Of a stretch of 47,811 nt of DNA, positions 18,284-30,000 are shown piece by piece; position 1 is the first letter of the stretch; every line of letters starts with the position of its first letter. The notes beneath the pieces were generated by a model. That model had not been told where the DNA came from. It made no database searches and worked only from the letters and a program-made list of their open reading frames with translations. The position numbers were made by a program, and so were the translations under genes. Location: assembly GCA_019137255.1 (NCBI GenBank), contig WPDH01000086.1:1-47811 (forward strand). Reading direction: 5' to 3'. Source of the stretch: Corinectria fuckeliana. Its lineage: Eukaryota > Ascomycota > Sordariomycetes > Hypocreales > Nectriaceae.

Positions 18284-21200
18284 CTATTTATTATTTTCTA
18301 AATCTAGATCTACAAGAGTATTTTCTAATATACTCACTGCAGGTAATATAAATAAGAAATGAGAGAAATATAAAACAGTACTTAATTGTCCTATTTCTAT
18401 AAATGGACTTTCCACATGTTTAGCCCCTAATTGCATTAAAAGTAAGAAATTTATTAAGAATATATAGAATACTATCTTGCTTAAAGGTCTAAATTGTAAA
18501 CCTTTAGTTGCACCTAAGTCACTTATAGGTAATAACATTATAATTAATATAGCAGCTAGCATAGCTATAACACCTAATAATTTATTAGGTATTGATCTTA
18601 AGATAGCATAGAAAGGTAAAAGATATCATTCTGGTACTATAGCGGGGGGAGTTTGCATAGGATTGGCCATTATATAGTTATCACTATCACCCAATAAATT
18701 AGGATAAAAGAATACAAATAGAGATAAAACAAATATAAAGATAAATATAGTAATTAAATCTTTAAATAAGAAATAAGGAGCCATAGGTAATCTATCATAG
18801 TAAACCGGAACACCTAAAGGATTACTTGATCCGGCTGTATCATGTAATGCTATCATATGCATTAAAACTAATGCAGCTAATATAAAAGGCAATACAAAAT
18901 GTAGAGCAAAGAATCTATTTAAAGTAGCATTATTCACAGAAAAACCTCCTCAAATGACAATATAATTTTGTATATTTTTTAATTTATACTTTATATCCTT
19001 TTAGATATAATTAGACTATGTCTTGAATTTTATTTAATACGTTGCTATATAGCTAACGTTATAAAATCCTGGGGTTATCGTGTCGAGCTTATTGTTGGTT
19101 TAACTCACTCATTAGTCGTTGAACGTCCTTAATTCTTTTTAATTAACCGAATTAAGTTCCGCTACAAATAATTTAATAACCGGAAGGTCAAATTATGTTA
19201 TTAAATGTTCTTGTAATTTTCCCCATTTGCCACTAAAAAATACTTATTTTTAAGGAGCCCATTTTACAGTTTTGGGTAATGTAATTTACTATAACGCGTA
19301 GAATTTTGTAAATTATTTAATCATTTCATATATTGAATGTACTTTAATCCTATTAAAGGATGTAAACCTTCGAAAGAAAAGAAATTTATAACTGTTTGAA
19401 CATCAGATTTAGAACTAACACCAAATTGATTAAAATTATTAGTAGTGTCTATTTTTCTTGTAGTATTAAACACTAATTTGAATGCTTCAAACATATTTGT
19501 ATGTATTCTCTGTTTTAACTGAAAACAGCCATCGTTATTGCTTTTAATAAAAAAAGAACCCTCAGAGCATGTGAATCCTACAATTCAATTTTTAAAGAAA
19601 TCTAGTAATAGATAATCCTGGGCACCTAAGGGTAATTTAAATACATATTCAATGTTGTCTCTTGAGGGTATTTGATCAAACATTTTAATATCATTTTTAA
19701 GGATATACATAGCTAAATTAAACTGATGCACTCTGGTTTCAGTTAAAAAGAATATATTATTATGTATTAATAAAGGAAATAAAACTTCTTGTAATTCAGT
19801 TCTATTTATTACTAGTTTACAACTTGGACTTCTTAAATCTTTATACACATTTATACTACCTAATTTTAAAGTAGAATGGATATACTCTAAAGTTGAAATG
19901 TCTTCTATATGTAAAGAAATAACTAATTTAATTGTTATAAATCCTTTAGTAGTTTTAGTAATTTGAATATAACCATCCCCGTCTATCAGCCCTGTTAAAA
20001 AGGCTAAAAAGGGCTTAGGTGTGTCCACATAATCCTTTTTATCTAATAATTTATTCATTTTCTTTAAAACGTTTTTATGTACATTACCTATTGTAGGTAA
20101 TATTGAATATACAAAAATCATACTAATACCCAAAACTGTAATTTTTATTGACTCAACTATATCTTGTCCAATTCATGGGACAGCACTTATAAGGTTAGTA
20201 ATAACTGTCGCACCTCATAATGACATTTGACCATATGGTAAAACGTACAAACTTACTTATTATAAATATTGTTATAATAAGCCTGAATAACTTTGATTTC
20301 GTATATTCAGCGGTATACTTACATACCGTAGTTCCGACTGTGCATTAAGCAGCATTTCAGCTACCCACTAGTGACCCAGTCTGTCGCGATTATCTAAATA
20401 ACCGACGATCTCTTATTATATAAAATTATACAATCTTTTGATCGTTTTCACTAGTATCGCCAAAGAAATAATTTCTTCAATAACCCCGTCAGGTTATTCC
20501 ACTTTTTTTTTATTTTCTTTTAGAAGTTACATAAAAAAATTCAACTCGTGGGACTATGGTTTAATAATAATTTATTTAAGTTTTATAATTCAACGTCTTA
20601 ATAATACTTTTTTTTCAGATTTCAAAGCTCTGGTTAAGGTTTTTTGACTACAATTTACACTTTTGGATGCATCAGTTATACTACTATACTCTCCAAATAC
20701 TGTATTAGTATTAATATTATATAGTATAACTGGTATAGAAGCTTTTTTCATATTTTCAATAGCCTCTGGAGAAAATTGAACTTTTTCTCTACTTAGTGCA
20801 CTTTGTTTCATTCTTTCTAAAGTTTCCTCCCTGAACTTTTTACCTTTATTCAAGTTACCTATCGCTATACGGCGCACATCACTATAATTAGCTTTCATTT
20901 TTATTCTATCTAATTCCGTGTGTTTATAACCAAAGCTAGATCCTGCTTCAGTTAATATATTATAATTAGGTAACAGGGATTTAAGGTAAAAATCTTCTAT
21001 ATCTAAAAGATTTTTATTATTTTTAACAGTGGTTACTTCAGTGAATGTTTCCAATATTATGAATGCAAATTCATCTATACCATATTTGCGTAAAGCTAGT
21101 TTTAGTACTTTACTTCCAGTTAAATTAATTAGATGTCTATAAAATCTAGAATATAATTTATTAGTAGAAGCAGATCCTACATAATAATCGAGAGTTCTTG

Positions 21201-21864
21201 TATTCAAAATTAGATAAACTCCGCTTAAATTTTTTGTTTGTTCCTTAATTCTGTCTTTAGTCTCTTGATTTTTAAGATCTTCAAATATAAAAACAGGCTT
21301 TAAGTTTTTATCCCTTAAAAAAGACGAAACAACTTCAGAGTAATTATTATTTACTGATGTGCTATAATATCTTACTTCTACTCGATGTTTATAGCTTGCT
21401 TGGTTTACACGGCAAGCTAATGAATTACATATTATATTATTATTATTAAACCATTTTGGGCTACAAGTATAACCCAGGAAACCTGTAACTATCATAACTA
21501 TAAGTATTATTGTACCTATAATTCATGTTAATGTTCTAGGAGCTCTATATGATGCATAATACATACCTCTTCCTATATGTAAATACACTAAAAAGAAGAA
21601 AGCGGATGCAGTGTTACTGTGTAAATAACGTACTAGTCATCCATTGTTTACATCACGCATTATATGTTCTACTGAATTAAATGCTTCTGCAACAGAAGGG
21701 TTATAATGCATAGCTAAAGTAACACCTGTTACAATTTGTATAACTAAACAAAGTAATAATAAAGATCCGAAATTTCATAAGTAACTTATATTACTAGGTT
21801 GTGAAGCGTCTATCAAATAACCATTAGCTAATTTTAATAAAGGATGATTTTTTAATATTCTCAT
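18284..21864 (-). CDS. cob: Cytochrome b (three exons)
   Basis: Core of complex III. Exons: 21472-21864 (393 nt), 20151-20247 (97 nt), 18284-18957 (674 nt); joined 387 residues. Starts MRILKNHPLLKLANGYLIDA, with both haem-ligand helices and the Qo-site motif PEWY (..IVPEWYLLPFYAIL in exon 3), ending LVDLDLENNK, TAA. Splice points rebuild LGYVLPYGQMS and DIVEFIWGGFSV. Introns at coding positions 393 and 490 match well-known fungal cob insertion sites. Confidence 0.97.
18958..20150 (-). mobile_element. Group I intron 2 in cob (position 490)
   Basis: 1,193 nt. Exon 2 ends GTTGAGT, the intron ends ATATTG and exon 3 begins TCATTTGAGG. R-like (CGTTCAACGACTAATG near 19113-19128) and S-like (AGACATAGTCTAAT near 19011-19024) elements lie after the ORF. 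The core resembles those of the nad2 and rnl introns. The cob-490 intron of Aspergillus nidulans carries I-AniI, so this position is a recurrent target. Confidence 0.9.
19264..20150 (-). CDS. LAGLIDADG endonuclease/maturase of cob intron 2
   Basis: In frame with cob exon 2; the ORF also has an internal ATG at 20119-20121. Two LAGLIDADG helices: FLAFLTGLIDGDGYIQI and WIVGFTCSEGSFFI (W from the TGA at 19585-19587). Ends ..STRYSKLHYPKL, TAA at 19264-19266; about 295 intron codons, intact. The I-AniI relatives at this site both cleave DNA and assist splicing, so a maturase role is plausible but inferred. Confidence 0.9.
20572..21471 (-). CDS. GIY-YIG endonuclease of cob intron 1
   Basis: In frame with exon 1, extending through a TGA(Trp) at 20590-20592 to TAA at 20572-20574, about 300 codons. 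GIY-YIG core SGVYLILNTRTLDYYVGSAS with the following YSRFYRHL; a Glu helix (LDIEDFYLKSLLPNYNI); NUMOD3-like repeats and a NUMOD1-like IPVILYNINTNTVFGEY near the end. A 24-base hairpin repeat (21394-21417) is read in frame near the N-terminus as SLACRVNQASY. Confidence 0.9.
21394..21417. repeat. GCTTGC..GCAAGC hairpin inside the cob intron 1 ORF
   Basis: 24 bases: arms GCTTGC and GCAAGC around TTGGTTTACACG. It differs by two bases from a hairpin in rps3 (43909-43932, opposite orientation). Its length is a multiple of three, so the ORF stays open. Confidence 0.85.
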
Positions 21865-22723
21865 GTTAATTATTAATAATATATATAATATGTATATAAA
21901 TATATTTATCCATTATATAATTAAATATTATATGCACACTTACATCCATATATTTATTAGATTATATGAATATATATATTTATTTATTCTTTTATACCTT
22001 AACCGTCAAGGTTGCAGGCACATTCTGCCTGCCACAGTTTCGGTTAAAATATACACAACACCTACTAGCTAGTCAACTAGCTAGCTAATGTTAAAACTGT
22101 AAAATTTACAAGGCTATTTATATGCATGTTTACACAGTCAAAGGCATATACTTCGTACTTCGTACTTCGTACTTCGTACTTCGTACTTCGTACTTCGTAC
22201 TTCGTACTAAAGCAAGTTAGTATACAGGCCTATATAAAATATAGCACAGCCTAAATTAATGCTTGTAGATCTTAGTGTACAAACCATAACTTTAGCTCCC
22301 TATCTGTGTAATCACGTAAGTTGTATTCCATAGTGCTCGTATGTTTACATACAGCCCTGCTGCTTTGCACGGCTGTATTCTATAAAAGTACGAATTTATG
22401 CATTACTTTAAGGTAAATTGTAAAGATTTACTTTATCTATCTACTATATAGTCTAATTCTATATTTGTGGGCAGATATATATGCTTACTTGCCGGCTTTA
22501 TAAGCCCCTTTTATTACGTATATAAACATGTATGCCTTATCTCCTGATGTGTAAAGCAATTATGTACTACTTTCCAGAACCCTTGTATGTTTACACACAT
22601 ATAGTTGGCTGTATTTCATAGAAGCATATATATCTGCTCTAACCCCCCCCCCCGAAGGGGGATAAGGTATGTTTACACACACCTGCAGTAAAGTAAAGTA
22701 TAGTTTATCTGCAATAAATACAA
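21865..22723. other. nad5-cob spacer, repeat-rich
   Basis: About 860 bases without a supported gene. It holds the CTAGCTAGTCAACTAGCTAG inverted repeat (22066-22085), a CTTCGTA minisatellite (22150-22208), GCTGCTTTGCACGGCTG (22358-22374), and a GC hairpin of eleven Cs, GAA, five Gs (22643-22661). Confidence 0.75.
22150..22208. repeat. Seven-base minisatellite (CTTCGTA)n
   Basis: About eight tandem CTTCGTA units, unrelated in sequence to the seven-base array at 18203-18278. No spacers, so not CRISPR. Confidence 0.95.
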
Positions 22724-24721
22724 TTATTTAGTTTGTAATTTACCTACTGAATTAACATTAATTAACATTAATATAGCAAGACAAGATATTGTAATAGAAT
22801 TAACAGTATCTGTAACTACTGGAACAAAAGTAAATATTGATAAATAAAAACAAATACCTATTAAAATATAAAGAGCGTAATTAGTAACAACCCCATTGCT
22901 TAAACTAGAAATAATCTTACTTGATTTAGTTAAAATTACACCAAACCCGTGAGGACCCACTGATTCTATACTACCTTTATCTAAAACTTTTGTAGTTTGA
23001 CCTCCTATTTCTAAAACCGAATTAACAATATATTTATTATAGAAGAATTCTACTAAGAAACGTTGGTTAAAGAAACCATAAATATAATATCCTAAATTAG
23101 ATAATTTAAAACTAGAAATAATTTTTGGCATAAACTCAGAGTATATCACGGCTAATGCTGAGAAAGTAACAGTAGATATAAAAGGAATTAATTTAAATAT
23201 AGTTGGTACACCGAATTCAGTATTAATCATTATTTCATTCATAGGGTGAATAAATATACTATTATCTACAAAGAATCCTGAACCTAAACCTATAAATATA
23301 TCTCTGGTGATATAACCAAAATATATAGAGAATACAGCTAACACAGCTAAAGGTAGACTAATAAATATATCACTTTCATGGGCATTTCTATAATAATTAA
23401 CTGGTCCATTAGGATTAGTTAAGAAAGTTAAATATATAACTTTTACAGAGTATAATGTAGTAAATACAGCACCTATTGCTGCTATAACGTACACACTAAC
23501 ACTGCTAAAATTAAATTGACCATAGGCAGATTCTAATATAAAATCTTTACTATAGAATCCAGTCATGAAAGGGAAAGCTACTAAACTAAGACTAGCTATC
23601 AATATTACTGAATAAGTTAAAGGTAAAAAAGATATTAATCCACCATATTTTCTTAAATCTTGATTATCGGCCACAGCGTGTATAACTGCACCAGCTCCTA
23701 GGAATAATAATCCTTTATAGAAAGCATGATTTATTAAATGAAATATAGCTACATTATAAGAAGATAGCCCTATTGCTATAACCATCATACCTAATTGACT
23801 CATAGTAGAATAAGCTATAATTTTTTTAATATCCTGTTGGAATAACCCTATAAGAGAACTAAACACAGTTGTAACTGCACCTAATCATAAACATATTAGT
23901 AATACTGTTGAACTATATTCAATTAAAGGAGATGAACGTATTAATAAATACACACCTGCTGTAACCATAGTAGCGGCATGTATTAAAGCAGACACAGGAG
24001 TAGGTCCTTCCATAGCCATCGGTAATCATATATGTAAACCCACTTGAGAACTTTTGGCCATAGCACCTATTAATAAACATATACCAATAATTGTTATTAA
24101 ATTTTCATTCATATAAGGAGCTAACGAAAATACGGCACTGTAGTCTAAATTACCTAAAGATCACAACATAATAAACATTCCTATCATTAAAAAAGCATCT
24201 CCCACTCTATTAGTTAAAAAGGCTGATAGAGAACTCTGGTTAGCCGCTATTCTGGTAAATCAAAAACTAACTAGTAAGTATGAACAAACACCCACACCTT
24301 CTCATCCTACGAACATTAATAAATAATTGTTACCTGTTACTAAAATTATCATCATAAAAGTAAATAAACTTAAATAACTAAAGAATCTTTGATTGTGTGG
24401 ATCGTGGCTCATATATCCTATTGAATAAAAATGGACTAAAGAACTAATTATCAATACAGGTATTAACATTGATACTGTTAAACTATCAAATTGAAAATTT
24501 CACGCCATATTAAATGATTCATTATCTAATCATTTAAATAAATTTATTGAAATAGGATTATTATTAAATCCTACTTCAAAAAAGCTAACTATAGCTAATA
24601 TTGTAGTTGTCATTATACTTAGGCAACCTAAAATACGGCTACCTGTAACACCAATTTTTCTACCAAAAAAACCGGACACTATAGAACCTAATAAAGGCAA
24701 GACTATTATACTTAAATACAT
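22724..24721 (-). CDS. nad5: NADH dehydrogenase subunit 5
   Basis: Largest antiporter-like subunit of complex I, 665 residues. ATG at 24719-24721 (MYLSIIVLPLLGSIVSGFFG), TAA at 22724-22726, no intron. Conserved blocks: FVGWEGVGVCSYLLVSFW, AMEGPTPVSALIHAATMVTA, and DIKKIIAYSTMSQLGMM. The start codon shares one base with the nad4L stop (TAATG), so the two are likely translated from one transcript. Confidence 0.97.
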
Positions 24722-26441
24722 TATTTATATTCTATTGCAATACTTCCTCTTCGTTTTCCCCCTTTTCCATAGAAATTAATATTCCCTTAGGAAGGCTGGG
24801 GTATTCCCATAATCTTTAAATTATGCCTGACTATATCTTAAGCAAATAATTATATAATTATAATTATAAACCAACCTACATTTAGTCGATGAACTGCGCA
24901 CCAATATAAATATATTGGTGTTTGGCTGCGGATTATCTATTTCATTTCTTCATACAAATCGTTTTTACCATACAACGAGTCATTACCTGTTCCATTAATT
25001 ACATTACTGTATTAACTTGGTAGATTTGTCTTTAAGACTTTCCCGCAATTTGAAGGTTTTGCCTTTATTATATAAAGACTAGATGAAGGTTCACTTCACC
25101 TTTTTTGACCTATTTACCCTAATTGCCCTAATCCTTACCATCATTATTTTTAGTTTTGTTCAAGCTTGTGATTTTATTCTTTAATTGTAAAACAATTTTT
25201 AAGGCTACTCCATCTTCTTTTAAATGTTCTTTATTTTTAATAATTAAAGCAACACTTTTAAAATCTAAAAAGTTGGGGTATTTTGACCCCCTTATGTTAT
25301 GTTTATCAAAAAAAGGAATTACATCATTAACTATATTATCAATTTTTGTAACGATAAATTCACAAACTGAACGGTTTTTATATTTAACCACATACCCGCA
25401 TCCAAAAAATTCTACAAAACTTTCTAATAAAGATATATCTCTTATATCCTGAGCTATAGAAAAACGCAATGAAATGGCTATACCACTTTTAGTTTTAGAC
25501 TTTTGAGCAGTAATAAAAAAGTTTGATTCTCCTGTTGCGAACCCAGCCGTTCATTCTTTGGCTAGCACAAGAGTACCAAAGTTATGTTTTATTTCTTCTC
25601 TTTTTACTGCTATAGTCTCAGGAAAGGATTCTTTTAATTCATTAGATAAACCTCAATTCATTGAGGTTTTAATATTAACGATTTTTTGTATTCCTTCCAA
25701 AGTATGATGTTCTTTTTCTAACATTAACTTAACAATGTCTTTAAAAAACATATAATCGGTATGTTTTTTAGTTAATAGTGGGTAATTATTAAAATGAGGA
25801 ATAACTACTTCAGTTATATCCTTCATAGTACTAACTCTAAATTCCACTGTAGAATTTTTGTTTGGATTTGATATATATCCTATACCTCCAAAATATTCCT
25901 GAATTTGAAGAATTAAATCTCTGTCTCTTTCATGCATTTTTATTTGAGTTCTGGCTTGAACATTTCATCCTGTTTTGTATCTAGGATTTTTTAGTATAGT
26001 AACCACAAAAGAACTCTCAGCATCAAAAAGTCCAGTAACAAATAAAGGATCAATATTTTTAGAAGAACTTGTTGTAGAATAATTTCTTACTCCAATCTTC
26101 ATAGGAGGCACAGGTTGTTTATTTAGGGGTGCTGCATGTTTACACACGCAGTCTAAAAACTTATTACAACTAAAGGATAGGTGGCTTGATTTAAGAGATG
26201 CAAGTCTATAAAAAGCTACTAAAATAGCTAAACCGATTGCAGATTCTGCACCAGCTACAACTATAATGTATATAGCGTAAGTTTGTCCTATTATATCGTC
26301 GATGTTCACAGAACTTACCAATATTAAGAATGTTATAGATAATAGCATTATTTCTATAGAAATAAGCATTAATATTATATTTTTTCTATTAAATACAAAT
26401 CCTAAGATTCCTATTAAAAAAAGTACTAAAGTTAAATTCAT
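24721..26441 (-). CDS. nad4L: NADH dehydrogenase subunit 4L (two exons)
   Basis: Small complex I membrane subunit, 89 residues. Exon 1: 26203-26441 (239 nt, MNLTLVLFLIGILGF .. VAFYR); exon 2: 24721-24751 (31 nt, RGSIAIEYK). The TAA overlaps the nad5 ATG by one base. The intron divides the gene so that only a very short 3' exon joins directly to nad5. Confidence 0.95.
24752..26202 (-). mobile_element. Group I intron in nad4L (position 239)
   Basis: 1,451 nt. Exon 1 ends AGACT, the intron ends AACG, exon 2 begins AAGAGGAAG. The core is at the 3' side: P-like CTTCAAATTGCGGGAAA near 25050, R-like GCAGTTCATCGACTAAATG near 24880-24900, S-like TTAAGATATAGTCAGG near 24828-24843. The core is closely similar to that of cox2 intron 2. 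Confidence 0.9.
25128..26202 (-). CDS. LAGLIDADG endonuclease of the nad4L intron
   Basis: In frame with exon 1, about 357 intron codons to TAG at 25128-25130. LAGLIDADG helices FVTGLFDAESSFVVT and WTAGFATGESNFFIT; the latter has Ser-Asn after Glu. The linker after exon 1 (LDCVCKHAAPLN) is encoded by a TGTGTAAACATGCAGC repeat. TGA codons are read as Trp. The frame is intact. Confidence 0.9.
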
Positions 26442-26785
26442 ATTCTTTTAGCAAAACTACTAATTATTCGGAGCGAAAGCTGCCTATAGACACTCTATAA
26501 ATACATAAACCTAATATATAAAATATTTATGTATATAAATATAATTAAGTATATATCTATATTTCACAGAAGCACAACCCGTACAACTGTGGACCCGGAT
26601 GCATATTTACACCAACACCGTTGTCCATATAAGCATGCCAACACGGCAGTATATGTTCACACTGAAAAGGTTTATGCAACCTTAGTATCTATACATTATG
26701 AAATATAACATTAAATACTGCAGCCAGTATATGAGTGTACACATATAGTTTTTAGTACAGTTATATAGCTATACGTGCTTGCGCA
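26442..26785. other. trnR-nad4L spacer
   Basis: No gene seen. It has short repeat motifs shared with other spacers (TTTCACAGAAGC near 26572, GTGTACACAT near 26735) and AT-rich sequence that likely forms the nad4L leader. Confidence 0.6.
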
Positions 26786-26855
26786 GAGATATTGTAGATT
26801 TGAACTACAATTGTGATGGCCGTAACATCAAGTTTTACCATTAAACTAATATCCC
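26786..26855 (-). tRNA. trnR: tRNA-Arg (ACG)
   Basis: Acceptor GGGATAT/ATATCTC, D-arm GTTT..AAAC, anticodon stem TGATG/CATCA with loop TTACGGC (ACG), reading CGN codons. It lies between cox2 and nad4L. Confidence 0.92.
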
Positions 26856-27006
26856 TTATTATGAGTTATCATAATGTACTTATCATTACTATATATAAGT
26901 GTCTATTTAATATATGGACCAATCAAGCATAACCAGCTCTCAGTGCTTTATTTTGTTTTTTACAGCTTTAGTTATAAAAACCAGAAGCGGCCCACATAAG
27001 GATATA

Positions 27007-30000
27007 TTAAACAGAATATAGTCAATGAACGAATTTATCGATATTTACAGATTCTATCACTATAGGCATAGAACTATGCAGGATACCACATATTTCTGAA
27101 CATTGCAGAATGTCTCTACCTTAATTTAATGTAAAGAATAAATTTTTGTTCGTATACTTATCTCTAAAGGCAACTACGCTAAATTTTCAGTAACCGGATC
27201 TTAGGAAAACATCTTTAACTTCATCTTGTTATTTATAAATAAAATAATAATCTTTATAAATTTTACCGTCTTTTAAACGAGTATATAATGTTTTTCTATC
27301 TAATTTGATATTGAAAGATTCAAAATATTTAATTGTATCCGTAATACTTTCAAACTCTTTTTCTAAAAAAGCGGTGCGCAGCTGCCCTCCTTTTACCAAT
27401 ATAGGTTTATTTTTTCTATTGATTTTCAATGGATCAATTGTTTTTAATTTTTTATATTCATCAATAATTAACCCTACTTCTTCAAAATTATTAGGATTTA
27501 CCTGATCTGAGTATTTACACAAGAAATTATGAAACACTTTTCCACTTTTTATATATTTAGTAAGAGTGTCTCTTTTTATAATTAAACCTAATCCTCTTAA
27601 ATACTCAATACAAGACGTTAAAGAATCAAAATTTAAAGTATGACCTCAAGAATCTACAAATGTATTACCTTCTTGAATTTCTAACTGTACTGAAATACTT
27701 CTACGAGTCCCTAGTGTATACATATCTTGTCTTTCTTTTTGCATTGTATCTACTAATTCTTCTACAGAAATATTACTTATTAAAGCAGTCGGTATAGGAT
27801 AACTTAATAATAAGAATTTATTCAGATATGGGATCTTAGAATCTACATACTTTTTACTAGTTTCAGTGTGTATTCTTAATACCCTTTTTAACTCAATTTT
27901 AGACTTAGCATGATAATAAAGAGTACTACATGTTAGATCATAAACATACACAGCATCACCTTTTGAAGATCCTGCATTAACAACTCTTAATGTATTCAAG
28001 TTGAATTTATTATCTAATAAATAATATTGTTCTAAAATTAATGCGTCTTGAGTACTAAATTTATCGCTGTCTAATTTAAAGATTATTAATTTAAAAGCTT
28101 TTAACCCATCTTTGTGAAGTAAAGGTAAAAATTTACCAGCTAAAGGAAAATCCCCTTTAAAATAGTAATCCATTCTACGCCTTAGTAAGTTAGATGAACC
28201 TACATATTGATGATTGGTATTTTTGTGTATAAATATATATACACCTGAGAAACCCTTATAGCTGGATTTACCTGTTAATTCACCTAAAAGTTGATTACTT
28301 TCTAATGTAGATATTGGAAGATCCAACTCTACACCTTGAACTTTTACCAATTCTTTTAATTTGGAATCATTAACTAATAAATTTTGATTTAGTAATATTT
28401 TATTAATTACTGATGAAGTAGTAGGGTTTCTACTATTAATATGTTCTAACGCTAAAGACTCGGGACTTTTTGCCAAAGTTCTAACTGAACTATAATATCT
28501 AATTAATGATGGGGCGGCAATAGAACCTAATCCTATTCGCTTATCAAATATAAAATTATTATTAAAAACACTTCTACTAATTGTATTTTGCAATTACTAC
28601 AATAGTCTTTCCTTAAAAAGACAAGTGCTTTATGTGTTTTTATATTTATAAGTTTAAAAATTTATTTTTACATTAAAAAATAAGTTTAGCAAACTATTGT
28701 AGAGTTCCCTAAATATAATTAACAAATTAATATATCTATTTAACAAAAAATACTGGTAGTATAAATATGCATTTATTTATCTGTATTTTTCTGCACCTTT
28801 TCAGGTGGGGGCTGACTATATCTTAAGCATTATTAAAATTAATAATACCAACCACCGTCTAGTCGATGAACTGCATACCAAATATTTCATACTTGGCACT
28901 TGGCTGCGGATTGCCCATTGAATAATAAATCTTGATTTTACCGTACCACGAGTCATTACCTGTGCCATAAGTTATGTTACCATACTTACTTGGTTAAGAT
29001 TCCTTTAGGGGTTTCCCGCAATTTGATGATTTTTAACCATAGGTTCACTACAGTTTAGGCCAATGTTAAATAAGACCATAAAATACCCCTTCTCTGTTTA
29101 TGAAAACGGATACTTGGTTAAGTCTACCAGGATAAGCATCACATTTTATCCCTAAAGAAGGTACAGCAAAAGAATGAATAACATCACCAGATGTTATTAC
29201 AAATCTAATGTGTGTTAGTTCAGGAACTAATACTCTATTATCCACTTCTAACATTCTTAATCCTCCATCTTCTAAATCAGCATCTGGTACTATATAAGAA
29301 TCAAATTCTATAAATTCTTCATTTGAATCTATGAAATCTGGATATTGGTAACTTCAATATCATTGGTGGCCTTCGGCTAAAATTGTCATTGAAGGGTCAT
29401 TTACTTCATCCATTAAGTATAATAATTTAAAAGAAGGGAATGCTATTAATATTAATATTATAGCTGGAGTAATAGTTCATATTAATTCTATCAATGTCAA
29501 TATACATAAGTACTTTCATACTTAACTGGACTATATCTTACCATATATAAAAATATATGGTTTTCACGTGTAGTCTCTGAGGATCCTACTAAGGCATTAA
29601 TACCTGTTGGTTTCCTGCTGATAATCCATTGTTACATTCTTTAGGGTTATCACTAATAAAGCATATATTTGTTATCTTTATAGTACCTAAAGACTTTAGG
29701 AGTTTCCAGCATATAGTGAAATTTTATTCATAGTTTTTTTAAGTTTATTTAACAGCTGAGCTAGAAAATTTGTATCTATCTTTGAAGATTTCACCTGAAT
29801 TTATATACAGTCTTATAGTATTACTGCTAATTTCTAAGAATTTAGCTGCTCTTCTTATAGATACAAAACTAGCTATCAATTTAAATCCTTCCGAATCACA
29901 CTTTTCATATATGTAAACAGGATAACCTCTACTAGAACTCGTCTTTAAGAGAGTTTCTTCAGAGTGTATTCTACCTAAAGCTTTTTGTCTCATTAACTCT

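Larger units (their letters stand above)
20248..21471 (-). mobile_element. Group I intron 1 in cob (position 393)
   Basis: 1,224 nt. Exon 1 ends CTGGGT, pairing with intron GCCCA (P1, terminal U-G); the intron ends TTTG and exon 2 begins TACGTTTTACC. Core element sequence at 20334-20411 is nearly the same as in cox1 intron 2. Confidence 0.9.

Noticed and set aside
18203..22208. Direct-repeat arrays as a CRISPR locus
   Set aside because: Units are seven bases with no spacers; these are minisatellites in a mitochondrial genome.
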